A DNA stretch of 64,000 bases from Streptomyces sp. CG4 (GTDB lineage Bacteria; Actinomycetota; Actinomycetes; Streptomycetales; Streptomycetaceae): positions 9,486,001 through 9,550,000 of the forward strand of contig NZ_CP163525.1 of assembly GCF_041080655.1 (NCBI RefSeq). Reading direction: 5' to 3'. A model generated the notes under the pieces. That model was not told where the DNA came from and searched no databases. It saw only the letters and a program-made list of their open reading frames with translations. Of the stretch, positions 27,578-36,181 are shown in pieces (the first letter of the stretch is position 1; each line of letters begins with the position of its first letter). The position numbers were made by a program, and so were the translations under genes.

Positions 27578-27597
27578 TGCTTACAATTGATTGCTTA
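27578..27597 (+). promoter_or_regulatory. Candidate DeoR operator (TGCTTA repeat)
   Basis: Within an A/T-rich island upstream of the DeoR gene, TGCTTA occurs at 27578-27583 and again at 27592-27597, 14 nt apart, the second as TTGCTTA. Closely similar TTGCTCA repeats precede the alpha-galactosidase and the ABC operon. DeoR proteins commonly bind short tandem repeats. Binding is inferred. Confidence 0.4.
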
Positions 27598-27735
27598 TGG
27601 GGATTTTCGAGCAGAAGAGAGCGGCGAAGGAAGGGGATATGGCCATCGCTACAGGCGAACCAGGGCCTTCTGCGACTCCCCGTGTCCGTACGATCGAAGT
27701 GCGCAGTCGAACCCGCACCGACGAGGAGCCCGCCC

Positions 27736-28527
27736 ATGGCCAAGCATGATCGCTGGAGCGCACTGATGGAGCTGCTGGCCGCGCAGGGGCGACTGGACGT
27801 GGAGGAGGCCGCTGCCGCCCTGGCTGTCTCCGGTGCAACCATCCGCAGGGACCTCGACGAACTGGCCGAGCAGCAGATGCTGGTGCGCACCCGTGGCGGT
27901 GCCGTCGCCCACGGGGTCTCCTACGAGCTGCCCCTGCGCTACAAGTCCTCCCGGCACGCGCCGGAGAAACAGCGCATCGCGGCCGCTGCCGCCGCTCTCA
28001 TCGGCGAGAGCGAAGTGGTCGGCCTGAACGGCGGTACGACTACGACCGAGGTTGCGCGCGTGCTCGCGATGCGGATGAGTGGCGGCCGGGAGGGCAATGG
28101 CAGCGGGCCCGCCCTGACCGTGGTGACCAACGCGCTGAACATCGCGTCCGAACTGGCCGTGCGACCCCAGATCAAGCTCGTACTCACCGGCGGAGTCGCA
28201 CGCCCGCAAACCTTTGAACTCGTCGGTCCGCTGACGACCGGAGTGCTCAACGAGGTCGTTCTCGACGTGGTGATGCTCGGGGTCGACGGGGTGGATCTGC
28301 AGATGGGGATCATGGCTCACCATGAGGACGAGGCCAGCGTCAGCAGGCTCCTAGCGGAACGGGCGCACCGGGTCGTCGTCGTCACCGACTCCTCCAAACT
28401 CGGCCAGCGCGCCTTCGCTCGCATCTGCGGACTGGAGCGCATAGATACCCTGGTCACAGACGCCAAGGTGTCCAAGGAGATGACGGATCGGCTGACGGAG
28501 GCAGGCGTCAAGGTGCTGACCGCCTGA
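27736..28527 (+). CDS. DeoR/AgaR-type transcriptional regulator
   Basis: The start is ATG 27736 with GAGGAG at 27723-27728 upstream. The 263-residue protein has an N-terminal winged HTH (LLAAQGRLDVEEAAAALAVS, then GATIRRDLDELAEQQMLVRT, then RGGAVAH) and a C-terminal sugar-phosphate sensor domain (EVVGLNGGTTTTEVARVL, LTVVTNALNIASELA, KLVLTGGVARPQTFELVGPL, RVVVVTDSSKLGQRAFARI) of the DeoRC/ISOCOT fold. It probably represses the adjoining alpha-galactosidase and ABC/SIS/ROK/PfkB/aldolase genes until a phosphorylated sugar binds. Candidate operators are at 27578, 29209 and 38511. Confidence 0.88.
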   Translation: MAKHDRWSALMELLAAQGRLDVEEAAAALAVSGATIRRDLDELAEQQMLVRTRGGAVAHGVSYELPLRYKSSRHAPEKQRIAAAAAALIGESEVVGLNGGTTTTEVARVLAMRMSGGREGNGSGPALTVVTNALNIASELAVRPQIKLVLTGGVARPQTFELVGPLTTGVLNEVVLDVVMLGVDGVDLQMGIMAHHEDEASVSRLLAERAHRVVVVTDSSKLGQRAFARICGLERIDTLVTDAKVSKEMTDRLTEAGVKVLTA

Positions 28528-28578
28528 CCACTCGGTCGGCGATTGGGGCTGGTGCTGGGCTGGTGCCCGCCGGCCTGG

Positions 28579-28790
28579 TCAGATGGCGGCCTGCCGGGGC
28601 GAGCGCTGGTAGGCCACTGTGTGCGTTCCGGGTGGGGTGGGGGCACGATCGGAGGCCGGGCCCGCGATCCCGGTGACGAGCCTGCGCTCCCGTCCATCGG
28701 CGAGGAAGACGCTGGCGATCAGGTCCATCTGCCACAGCTGCGTCGGCGCGTCCCATCGCCATCGTGCATAGACACGGCAATGGACCTGGA
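28579..28790 (-). pseudogene. IS481-family transposase core fragment
   Basis: The minus strand reads VYARWRWDAPTQLWQMDLIA, then SVFLADGRERRLVTGIAG. This is the start of the rve integrase core of IS481 transposases (QLWQMDIxGxxxLxDGxxxKVVTGIDDHSR), which carries the first catalytic Asp. It ends before DDHSR in a changed frame. The remaining sequence to the alpha-galactosidase promoter has no gene. Confidence 0.65.
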
Positions 28791-29208
28791 CCCGATGATT
28801 GACCAGGCCATTGCTGGTCTGGGTCCGGTGCACCTGTCGTGGCCTGGGGGAGCAACGCGGAAATCCGCAGGTCAGGCACGCAATGTGCTGATCGGCGGAC
28901 CTCGGACCACCTGGCGTCCGTCTGGACTCATGTGCCGAGCACGGCCACCGCCGCGCTGAGTATAGGCCGGACTTCGGACGAAGGCCGCCCAAGATCCACG
29001 CTGTGGGTACATGTGTTGCTGCAAGCCAACGCGATGCCATTCGATCTCGTACCCCAAAGATGCTCGACCGGTCCAGTCCTCGTCGCCTCCCCTGCAGGCC
29101 CCACGACCTCACCCCTGCACAGTCAGCGAGAGGCTTGTGTGCCAGCGACAGGGTCGGACAATTTCCCGGTGCAAAGCCCTTGACTCCCCCCTCGCCAACC
29201 GCCATCGT

Positions 29209-29239
29209 TTGCTCAAAATTGCTCACTCAGCATCTATAT
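29209..29239 (+). promoter_or_regulatory. Alpha-galactosidase promoter with TTGCTCA direct repeat
   Basis: TTGCTCA occurs at 29209-29215 and 29219-29225, exactly one helical turn apart. A -10-like TATATA is at 29234-29239, about 40 nt before the ATG. The repeat occupies the -35 area, where a bound repressor would block RNA polymerase. The assignment is by inspection only. Confidence 0.5.
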
Positions 29240-29278
29240 AGAGCAGTTTCTTTCACTTCCTCGTGCTCGGAGCATCGT

Positions 29279-31084
29279 ATGAGATGGCATCAACGACTGT
29301 TCGGCCTCGGATCCGCAGTCCTGCTCACCGCCGCCGGACTGGCGGGCGCCACCCCCGGACAGGCGGTGGCGGACACCGTGGCCGCGAACACCAACGCCCC
29401 GATCGGCGCCAAGCCGATGATGGGATTCAACAACTGGGCCCGATTCGGCTGCACCGCTCAGGCCCGGTTGGACGGGACGCGGGAGGGCTACTCATTCCAG
29501 CAGTTCATGCAGGACCAGGCCAAGGCCATGAAGGACACCGGCCTGGTCGCTGCCGGCTACACCAACCTGACCGTGGACGACTGCTGGATGCAGCGCAACA
29601 GTGCCGGCTACCTGCACGGCGCCGCCCACTGGGGCGGCACCACCCAGCCCGGGTTCGACTCGGAGCTGACCGACTACGCCTCCCACGTGCACAGCCTCGG
29701 CATGGAAGCCGGCCTCTACAGCACCTCCGGTGTGAACACCTGCCAGGGCGTGCCCGGCGGCGTCATGGGGCACGAGCAGTCGGACGCCAACTCCCTGGCG
29801 CACTGGGGCATTGACTCGCTCAAGCTCGACAACTGCGGGACCACCGGGAGTAACCGTCAGCAGGAGTTCACCACCATGGCGAACGCACTCGGCACGGCCA
29901 CCTCCTCCAACTCCCGCAAGATCCTGTTCAACGAGTCGGCTCCCGCCGGCTCGGGCCCCGAGTCCAGCACCAAGTACAGCGTGATGGACTGGGTGCGCGG
30001 ACTCGGCCAGATGTGGAGGGTCAGCCCTGACATCGCCGTCTGGCACGACAGCAAGCCGATGAAGTCCGCCTGGGACTGGCCGCACGTGCACGACTATTAC
30101 GAAGGCGGTGTCCTGCAGAACTTCACCGACACCGTCGCGCTGGCCCGCTACAACGGCCCGGGAAACCACAACGACGCCGACATGCTGCTGATCGGTGACA
30201 ACAACCAGCTCTCCCTCGCCGAGCAGCGCAGCCAGTTCGCCCTCTGGTCGGCCATGGGCTCCCCGCTCATGATCAGCACCGACGTGCGCAAGATGGCTGC
30301 CGACCCGGTCACCTACGCTCCGCAGCTGAACATCCTCAAGAACGCCGACATCATCGCAGTCGACCAGGACACCACGGCCGGCGGGTACCTCGCCTCCCGG
30401 CAGGGCGCGACCGACTCCTCCGGCGTCGACGTCGTCGTCAAGCCGCTGGCCGATGGTTCGCGCGCCGTGGTCGTCCTCAACAAGAACTCCACCGCCACCA
30501 CCTACACCCTCGACCTGGCCCGCGTCGGCTTCGCCAACCTCGCCTGTACTCGCACCGCCAAGGACCTCTGGACCGGCACGACGAGCTCCGTGACCGGCTC
30601 CATCACCGCCACCATCGGCTCCCACGACAACGCGATGTACACCATCGCCCCCGGAAGTTGCGGTGCGGCCGTCCCGGTCGGCCAGATCCAGGCCGCCCAG
30701 CCCGGCTTCCAACAGTTCGCCTACTGCCTCGACGCCCATCAAGGCGCCGGCAACGGCGCCACCGTGGGTCTCTACTCCTGCACCGGCAACAACAACCAGC
30801 AGTGGCAACGCCGTGGCGACGGCCTGATCGCCTCCCTCGGCGACAGCAGCCTGTGCGTCTCCGGCGAGAGCACCGGCCTCAAACTCTCCCCCTGCAACAG
30901 CGGTGACCCCAAGCAGATCTGGACCTACAACCGCGCCGGTCAGCTCCAGGCCAACGGCCTGTGCGCCGACATCTCCGGTGGCGCCCTGAATGATGCCAAC
31001 GCCACCGTCAGCACCTACCATTGCGGCGACCACCAGCCCAACCAGACCTGGAGCGCCCCCTTCAGTACCCCGCCCGCTCCGTGA
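29279..31084 (+). CDS. Secreted GH27 alpha-galactosidase with ricin-type CBM13
   Basis: The start ATG 29279 follows GGAG and gives a 601-residue protein with a signal peptide ending near residue 35 (AVADTVAANT). The GH27 catalytic barrel shows PMMGFNNWARFGC, LTVDDCWMQ, the nucleophile Asp in SLKLDNCGTTGS, and the acid/base Asp region SPLMISTDVRKM, then a C-terminal beta domain. Residues 470-601 are a ricin-type carbohydrate-binding module with three QxW-type repeats (NQQWQRR, KQIWTYN, NQTWSAP). It releases terminal alpha-galactose (or alpha-GalNAc, also handled by GH27) from glycans outside the cell. It lies beside the sugar uptake operon. Confidence 0.92.
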   Translation: MRWHQRLFGLGSAVLLTAAGLAGATPGQAVADTVAANTNAPIGAKPMMGFNNWARFGCTAQARLDGTREGYSFQQFMQDQAKAMKDTGLVAAGYTNLTVDDCWMQRNSAGYLHGAAHWGGTTQPGFDSELTDYASHVHSLGMEAGLYSTSGVNTCQGVPGGVMGHEQSDANSLAHWGIDSLKLDNCGTTGSNRQQEFTTMANALGTATSSNSRKILFNESAPAGSGPESSTKYSVMDWVRGLGQMWRVSPDIAVWHDSKPMKSAWDWPHVHDYYEGGVLQNFTDTVALARYNGPGNHNDADMLLIGDNNQLSLAEQRSQFALWSAMGSPLMISTDVRKMAADPVTYAPQLNILKNADIIAVDQDTTAGGYLASRQGATDSSGVDVVVKPLADGSRAVVVLNKNSTATTYTLDLARVGFANLACTRTAKDLWTGTTSSVTGSITATIGSHDNAMYTIAPGSCGAAVPVGQIQAAQPGFQQFAYCLDAHQGAGNGATVGLYSCTGNNNQQWQRRGDGLIASLGDSSLCVSGESTGLKLSPCNSGDPKQIWTYNRAGQLQANGLCADISGGALNDANATVSTYHCGDHQPNQTWSAPFSTPPAP

Positions 31085-31111
31085 CACCCGTGTGGGCCTA
31101 CCGCAGCATTG

Positions 31112-31138
31112 CCCAACCAGCCCAACCAGCCCAACCAG
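31112..31138. repeat. Three tandem copies of CCCAACCAG
   Basis: Three perfect 9-bp units start 27 bases after the alpha-galactosidase stop. The sequence resembles the codons for the preceding Gln-Pro-Asn-Gln motif but lies outside the gene. The rest of 31139-31485 has no gene I can support. Confidence 0.8.
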
Positions 31139-31485
31139 GCCGTCGCCCTCGGCGGCAATCGCAGGGAACACCGCTTCCTGCTCGACGCGTTGGGTGTCGG
31201 CTTTGCTGCGGAGGTCCATCGCGCGGTAGGCGTGCCGCTCCGTGAGTGCCTTCTGAGTGCCTCCAGGCCCGGGATCACCTGGTCATTGGCGGCCCGGTCG
31301 GGGCGGCTCGGCAGCCTTCACAGCCCGTCCAGCAGTCAGTGCCCCGACAGGCAACATTCGCCCCGTCGCGACGCCCGGCGCACACTCGTGCCGCACCGGC
31401 CGAAAGCCCGCGCCGCAAAGCCGACAGGCCCGTGGAGGCCATGACCGACTACCTCACCCGCAGCCTGGATCGCCGGCTGAGTCAG

Positions 31486-31550
31486 GCGCCGAAGTCCTGA
31501 ACCGCTGCCGGCAGCAGTCAGCGGCCGACGGCGGTTCAGGACTTCGGCGC
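31486..31550. terminator. 20-bp inverted repeat, bidirectional terminator
   Basis: Bases 31486-31505 and 31531-31550 are perfect reverse complements (20 bp) around a 25-nt loop. The right arm abuts the stop codon of the minus-strand aldolase (TGA at 31551-31553). It should terminate the operon and could also stop plus-strand reading from the alpha-galactosidase side. Confidence 0.85.
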
Positions 31551-32387
31551 TCAGTGGCCGGCAAGCACGCCCAGCAGTCTCGCGACCTCCGCCGCGACGG
31601 CGTCCCGGGCCGGGCCGAGGTACTTGCGCGGGTCCGCGACCTGCGGCGCCGCGGTCAGCCGTGCGCGCACCTCCCCGGTGAAGATCTTGTTCAGGTGGGT
31701 CGAGATGTTCACCTTGGTCATGCCGGCCGCGACGGCTTTGGCGAGATCCTCGTCGCTCACGCCCGAGGAGCCGTGCAGCACCAGTGGCAGGTCGATGGCC
31801 TGGCGCAGGCGGGCGATGAGGCCGAAGTCGAGGGCTGCGTCGCGGGTCAGCATCGCGTGCGAACTGCCGACGGCCACCGCCAGCGCGTCCACGCCGGTCG
31901 CCGCTACGAACGCCTGTGCCTCCCTGGGATCGGTGCGGACCCCGGGCGTGTGCGCACCGTCCTTCCCGCCCACCTCGCCCAGCTCGGCCTCCACCCACAC
32001 ACCCGCCTCGTGGCAGTGCGCGGCGACTTTCCGGGTGGCCGCCAGGTTCTCCTCGTAGGGCAGCTTCGATGCGTCGAACATCACGGACGTGAAGCCCAGT
32101 TCGACCGCTTCGTGCACGAGGGCTTCCGACTCCGCGTGGTCGAGGTGGACGGAGACGGGCACACCCGACCGGCGTGCCAAGGCAAGCGACGCGAGACCGA
32201 GGGGTGTGAGTCCTCTGTGGTACTTCGCGGTGTTCTCGCTGATCTGCAGCACCACCGGCAGACCGGCGTGTTCGGCCCCTGCCAGGATGGCCTCTGCGTG
32301 CTCGATCTGTACGACGTTGAACGCGCCGACGCCCGAGCATCCGGCGCGTGCGGGGCCGATGATGTGGTCAGTGGGCACGAGGGGCAT
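31551..32387 (-). CDS. Class II fructose/tagatose-bisphosphate aldolase family protein
   Basis: The 278-residue protein starts at ATG 32387, inside the end of the PfkB gene (20-nt overlap). Class II aldolase features are present: VGAFNVVQIEHAEAILAGAE, the zinc motif SVHLDHAES, VMFDASKLPYEEN, a Glu in VEAELGEVGGKDG, second-site His in VLHGSSGVSDEDL, and VNISTHLN. It should split fructose- or tagatose-1,6-bisphosphate to triose phosphates. Next to a PfkB kinase and a SIS deaminase/isomerase, tagatose-bisphosphate is the likelier substrate, by analogy with agaY/gatY systems. It is the last gene of its operon. Confidence 0.9.
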   Translation of the reverse strand: MPLVPTDHIIGPARAGCSGVGAFNVVQIEHAEAILAGAEHAGLPVVLQISENTAKYHRGLTPLGLASLALARRSGVPVSVHLDHAESEALVHEAVELGFTSVMFDASKLPYEENLAATRKVAAHCHEAGVWVEAELGEVGGKDGAHTPGVRTDPREAQAFVAATGVDALAVAVGSSHAMLTRDAALDFGLIARLRQAIDLPLVLHGSSGVSDEDLAKAVAAGMTKVNISTHLNKIFTGEVRARLTAAPQVADPRKYLGPARDAVAAEVARLLGVLAGH

Positions 32388-33300
32388 GGGTTCTCTCCAC
32401 GGAGACGGTGGTGCGGAATTCCTCGTAGACGGCCTTGTCGACCTGTCCGGCCGTCGGGCAGGCGACCGCGGCGGCCGACAGGGCCACCGCCTCCGCCAGG
32501 ATCTGCTGCCAGGGCGTCCCGTAGTGCAGTCCGGCGGCCAGGGCGGCGACGCAGGCGTCCCCGGCACCCGTCGGGTTGCCGGACACCGGGCGCGGGGGAG
32601 CGGCCTGCCAAGTTCCCCGCGGAGTGGCCACGTACAAGCCCTCGGTTCCCCGCGAGGCGACGACGGTGCGGGCGCCCAGGCGGCGCAGTGACTCCGCTGC
32701 GGCGGCCACGTCCTGCTCGCCGGTGGCCTCGGTGAGTTCCGCCGCGTTCGGCTTGATCAGGGTGGGGCCGGCGGGGAGCGCCGCCAGGAGCGCCGAGCCA
32801 CTGGTGTCCAGCACGGTCGCGGTCCCGGCCTGGCTGCTCAGGCGCACGAGCGTGGCATAGGCGTCTGCCGGCAGTCCCGGCGGCAGACTCCCGGACAGGA
32901 CGACCACGGTCGCCTCGCGCGCCAGCTCGGCGAACCGGGCGGTGAATCCCGCCCAAACGGCGGGACCGACCTCCGCGCCGGGAGTGTTGAAGACGGTGGC
33001 GTCGCCCTCGGCGCGCGACACGATGGTGACTGTGCGACGTGATTCGCTCCACATGGGTACCAGTTCGTCGCGCAGGCCTGCCCTCCGCAGCCCGTCCTGG
33101 ATCAGTTCGCCGGTGGCGCCCCCCATGAGTCCGGTGACGACCGTCGGCACGTCGAGCGCGGCCAGCACGGAGGACACGTTGATGCCTTTGCCGCCGGCGC
33201 GCTCGTAGTAGGTGCGCACCCGGTGGGAAGAGTGCGGTACCAGCGCGTCGACGACATAGGTGATGTCCAGTGCCGCGTTCAGAGTCACGGTGAGGATCAC
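32368..33300 (-). CDS. PfkB-family 1-phosphofructokinase/tagatose-6-phosphate kinase
   Basis: GTG 33300 overlaps the TGA of the ROK gene (GTGA). The 310-residue protein begins ILTVTLNAALDITYVVDALV and contains the substrate-binding AGGKGINVSSVLAALD, VVVLSGSLPPGLP, and the catalytic/ATP motif SGNPTGAGDACVAALAAGL, whose GAGD Asp is the base. The LNAALD start and the motif order place it in the 1-phosphofructokinase/LacC branch of PfkB. In this operon it probably phosphorylates tagatose-6-phosphate (or fructose-1-phosphate) for the downstream aldolase. Confidence 0.88.
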   Translation of the reverse strand: MILTVTLNAALDITYVVDALVPHSSHRVRTYYERAGGKGINVSSVLAALDVPTVVTGLMGGATGELIQDGLRRAGLRDELVPMWSESRRTVTIVSRAEGDATVFNTPGAEVGPAVWAGFTARFAELAREATVVVLSGSLPPGLPADAYATLVRLSSQAGTATVLDTSGSALLAALPAGPTLIKPNAAELTEATGEQDVAAAAESLRRLGARTVVASRGTEGLYVATPRGTWQAAPPRPVSGNPTGAGDACVAALAAGLHYGTPWQQILAEAVALSAAAVACPTAGQVDKAVYEEFRTTVSVERTHAPRAH

Positions 33301-34283
33301 GGTGCCATGGCCTCCGATCGCTGTCCCGCCCGGCCGGAGACGGCGGACGGTTCGTGGCCGACGGCCTGCCATGCGAGGAGGCCGGCGCCCAGGCAGCCGG
33401 CCCGGTCGCCCAGCTCGGCAGGGACCACCGAGGGTCGGAGCTGGAACGTCAGGCGCTGCTCCAGGTGTGTCCGCAGGGGGGCCAGCAGCAGGTTCCCGGC
33501 CTCGGCCAGGCCTCCGCCGACGACGATCCGTTCGGGGGCGAGGACCGTGCTGACCACGGCGAGAGCAGAGGCGAGCGCCTGAACGGCCTCGTCCCACACG
33601 GCCACCGCCACCGGGTCCCGCCGCGTGACCCGCTCCGCCACCCCGGCGGCCCCGTGGACGTGGTGCCCGGTGCGCTCGGTGTACGCGGCCGCGATCGCCG
33701 CGGCGGAGGCGACGGTCTCCAGACAGCCCCGTGAACCGCACGCGCAGGGGCGGCCTTTCGGATCGACGACGACATGGCCGAGCTCGCCCGCGTGACCAAG
33801 GCCTCGCAGCGGCCGGCCGTCGCAGACGATGGCGGCGGCGATGCCGGTGCCGACCGGTACGAACAGGAAGTCCGTGATCCCGCGCGCGGCGCCCACCCGG
33901 TACTCGGAGAGCCCCCCGGCCCGCACGTCATGGCCCAGGACGACCGGCAGCCCCAGGGCCTCGGTGAGGTGCTGTGCCAGCGGCAGGTTCGACCAGCCGA
34001 GGTTGGCGGCGTGCACGGCGAGACCGGCGGTCTCGTCGACGATGCCGGGTACGGCGGCCGCCGCCTGCCGGACAGCGCGGCCGAGGGCCGTCGCGCGGTC
34101 CGCGAGCCCGGACAACGCGGCGGTGATCGCGGCCACCACGGCGTCGGGACCGGCGTGCCGAGGCGTCGGGCGGTGCAGGGCGGCCAGCGGTGTGAGGGTA
34201 CGATCCAGCACCGCGCCCTTCATGGTCGTGCCGCCGACGTCGAGTGCGATCACGCAGCCGGCCGGAACCGGCCGGTCAGTCAT
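33297..34283 (-). CDS. ROK-family sugar kinase
   Basis: The 328-residue protein starts at ATG 34283 within the end of the SIS gene (8-nt overlap). It has the ATP phosphate loop IALDVGGTTMKGAVLD, the sugar-binding NLGWSNLPL and GHDVRAGGLSEYR, VPVGTGIAAAIV, the ROK signature GHAGELGHVVVDPKG with the catalytic and zinc residues, and the zinc-binding CACGSRGCLE. It is therefore a zinc-containing ROK kinase and not a repressor (no HTH). The expected substrate is a hexosamine or hexose imported by the neighbouring ABC system, such as GalNAc or galactosamine (inference). Confidence 0.9.
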   Translation of the reverse strand: MTDRPVPAGCVIALDVGGTTMKGAVLDRTLTPLAALHRPTPRHAGPDAVVAAITAALSGLADRATALGRAVRQAAAAVPGIVDETAGLAVHAANLGWSNLPLAQHLTEALGLPVVLGHDVRAGGLSEYRVGAARGITDFLFVPVGTGIAAAIVCDGRPLRGLGHAGELGHVVVDPKGRPCACGSRGCLETVASAAAIAAAYTERTGHHVHGAAGVAERVTRRDPVAVAVWDEAVQALASALAVVSTVLAPERIVVGGGLAEAGNLLLAPLRTHLEQRLTFQLRPSVVPAELGDRAGCLGAGLLAWQAVGHEPSAVSGRAGQRSEAMAP

Positions 34284-35226
34284 CGTCGTCCTTCAGGATC
34301 ACGGAGCGGCTGAGGTTGCGGGGACGGTCCGGGTTCATGCCCCGCGCCTGGGCGATGAGCACGGCGAGGCGCTGTGCGCGTACAAGGTCCGCCAGCGGAT
34401 CGATGTCGCCCGCCGCGTCGCCGGAGCGCGCGACGAACGTGCCGCCCACGTGCTCCACGTCCTCCGCCAGCCCCTTGGGTACCGGGCCGAACACCCAGGT
34501 GGCGCGGCCGGGACCGGTGATGCTGATCGGTCCGTGCCGGTACTCCATTGCGGGGTAGGACTCGGTCCAGGCGCCCGCCGCCTCCCGCATCTTCAGCGCG
34601 GCCTCCAGGGCCAGACCATAGGTCCAGCCGGCGCCGAGGAACGTGAACTGCGCACCGCGGGTCAGCTCCTCACCCAACGGTTCGGCGAGTGCCGTCTCCG
34701 CGTCGGCAATCGCGTCGGCAACCGGCCGTACGCCCACCGACAGGGCGCCCTCCGCCTCCAGATGAGCCCGCAGCAGCACCAGCGCGCTCGTGGCGAACCG
34801 GGTCTGGACGACCGACTCCTCGTCCGCGTAGTCCAGGACGGAGACGGCGTCGGCGACGTTCAGTACCGGCGTGGCCGGGTCCGCGGTCAGCGCACAGGTC
34901 GCCACGTTGCCCTTCAGCGCGCCGAGCACCTCCAGGACCTCGGTCGTCGTGCCGGACCTGGTGATCGCCAGGACCCGGTCGTACGAGCGGTGGCCGGGGA
35001 ACTCCGAGGCGGCGAAGGCGTCGGTCTCGCCGTGCCCTCCCGATTCCCGCAACCGCGCGTAGGCGTGAGCCATGAACCACGAGGTGCCGCAGCCGATGAC
35101 CGCGACGCGTTCACCACGACGGGGCAGTCCCTGCGAGAGGGAGACGCCCGCTGCGGCTGCCTGCCGCCAGACGTCCGGTTGCGAGGCGATCTCGGCCGAG
35201 GTGAGGGAGGTGTCCTGGACAGACAT
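34276..35226 (-). CDS. SIS-domain sugar-phosphate isomerase/deaminase (AgaS-like)
   Basis: The 316-residue protein starts at ATG 35226, behind AAGGAGA. It has two SIS domains. The first has VAVIGCGTSWFMAHAYARLR, VLAITRSGTTTEVLEVLGAL and ATCALTADPATPV. The second has FTFLGAGWTYGLALEAALKM with ESYPAMEYRHGPIS, which matches the sugar-phosphate-binding signature of GlmS/AgaS-type proteins, and ends in NPDRPRNLSRSV. The glutaminase domain of GlmS is absent. Between a sugar kinase and transporter genes it fits deamination/isomerisation of galactosamine-6-phosphate to tagatose-6-phosphate, as in aga clusters. Confidence 0.85.
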   Translation of the reverse strand: MSVQDTSLTSAEIASQPDVWRQAAAAGVSLSQGLPRRGERVAVIGCGTSWFMAHAYARLRESGGHGETDAFAASEFPGHRSYDRVLAITRSGTTTEVLEVLGALKGNVATCALTADPATPVLNVADAVSVLDYADEESVVQTRFATSALVLLRAHLEAEGALSVGVRPVADAIADAETALAEPLGEELTRGAQFTFLGAGWTYGLALEAALKMREAAGAWTESYPAMEYRHGPISITGPGRATWVFGPVPKGLAEDVEHVGGTFVARSGDAAGDIDPLADLVRAQRLAVLIAQARGMNPDRPRNLSRSVILKDDDD

Positions 35227-35278
35227 GTGAAGGGTCTCCTTGGGAGGTGCGGATGGGCGCCACCGGCGGACCGGCGGG

Positions 35279-36181
35279 CTACTTGACGGACCCGGCCGTC
35301 AGGCCTGAGACCACCTTGCGCTCGATGAAGGCGAAGAGGACGACGACGGGCACGATGGCGATCACCGAGCCGGCGAAGAGGTAGTTCCACTGCACGGTGT
35401 AGTTGCCGATGAAGCTGTTGATGCCGACGGTGAGCGGCTGGCTCTCCTGCACGGTCGACAAGGTCAGACCCATCACGAACTCGTTCCAGGCCGCGATGAA
35501 TGTGAAGATCATCGCGGTCACCACGCCGGGCAGGGCAAGTGGCAGGGTGATCCGGACCAGCGCGCCGACGCGGCTCAGCCCGTCGATCATCGCGGACTCC
35601 TCCAGCGCCACCGGGATGGAGCCGATGTAGGCGGTCAGGATCCAGATGGCGAACGCCAGGTTGAAGGCGGCGTTGCACAGGATCAGCGTCCACACCGAGT
35701 TGAGCATGTCCAGCTGGTAGAACTCGCGGTAGAGGCCGACCAGCAGGGACGTCGGCTGGAACATCTGGGTGACCAGGACCAGCAGCAGGAACAGCCTGCG
35801 TCCGCGGTAGCGCATACGGGCCGTGTAGTACGCGGCCGGCAGGGCGACCAGCAGAACCAGCAGGGTGGAGCCGGCTGCGACGAGCAGGGTCACCCGCAGG
35901 TTCGCGCCGAGGTTGGAGTCGTGCCAGACGTCGATGAAGTTGGCCCACTCGAAGTGGTGGGGCAGGTACGACGGATCCCGCAGCTCGTCGGCCGGACGCA
36001 GCGCGGTGATCACCATCTCGGCGTAGGGAAGCAGGAAGACGACGGCGAGCAGCCAGGCGACGGCCGCGACGAGGACGGTCCGCGGACGCGGTCCGCGACG
36101 GGGCGGGGTTGCGTGAGGGGTGTGCGCAGGCCGGTGCGCGGCGGTGGCGCGGACGTCAGGGGCAGCGGTCTGCTGGGCCAT
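35279..36181 (-). CDS. ABC sugar transporter permease (MalG-type)
   Basis: The start ATG 36181 shares a base with the preceding stop (TGATG). The 300-residue protein has a basic N-terminus, TM1 VAAVAWLLAVVFLLPYAEMV, five further membrane segments, and the cytoplasmic EAA loop EESAMIDGLSRVGALVRITL, then PLALPGVVTAMIF, that docks the ATPase. The closing segment IPVVVLFAFIERKVVSGLTA, then GSVK, is typical of CUT1 MalG-like permeases. The ATPase gene is not in this operon; Streptomyces CUT1 systems usually share an MsiK-type ATPase encoded elsewhere. Confidence 0.92.
   Translation of the reverse strand: MAQQTAAPDVRATAAHRPAHTPHATPPRRGPRPRTVLVAAVAWLLAVVFLLPYAEMVITALRPADELRDPSYLPHHFEWANFIDVWHDSNLGANLRVTLLVAAGSTLLVLLVALPAAYYTARMRYRGRRLFLLLVLVTQMFQPTSLLVGLYREFYQLDMLNSVWTLILCNAAFNLAFAIWILTAYIGSIPVALEESAMIDGLSRVGALVRITLPLALPGVVTAMIFTFIAAWNEFVMGLTLSTVQESQPLTVGINSFIGNYTVQWNYLFAGSVIAIVPVVVLFAFIERKVVSGLTAGSVK

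Noticed and set aside
25172..28527. DeoR gene as regulator of the MmpL transporter
   Set aside because: MmpL precedes it with a 365-base gap containing a separate promoter region, and the shared repeat motif ties DeoR to the sugar genes.
31112..31138. CRISPR-like repeats
   Set aside because: Only three contiguous 9-bp units with no spacers; a simple tandem repeat.
29492..31219. 575-codon minus-strand frame opposite alpha-galactosidase
   Set aside because: Shadow of the GH27 gene, Gly/Val-rich without domains.
33297..34283. ROK protein as a transcriptional repressor (NagC/XylR-like)
   Set aside because: It lacks an N-terminal HTH and begins directly with the ATP-binding loop, so it is a kinase.
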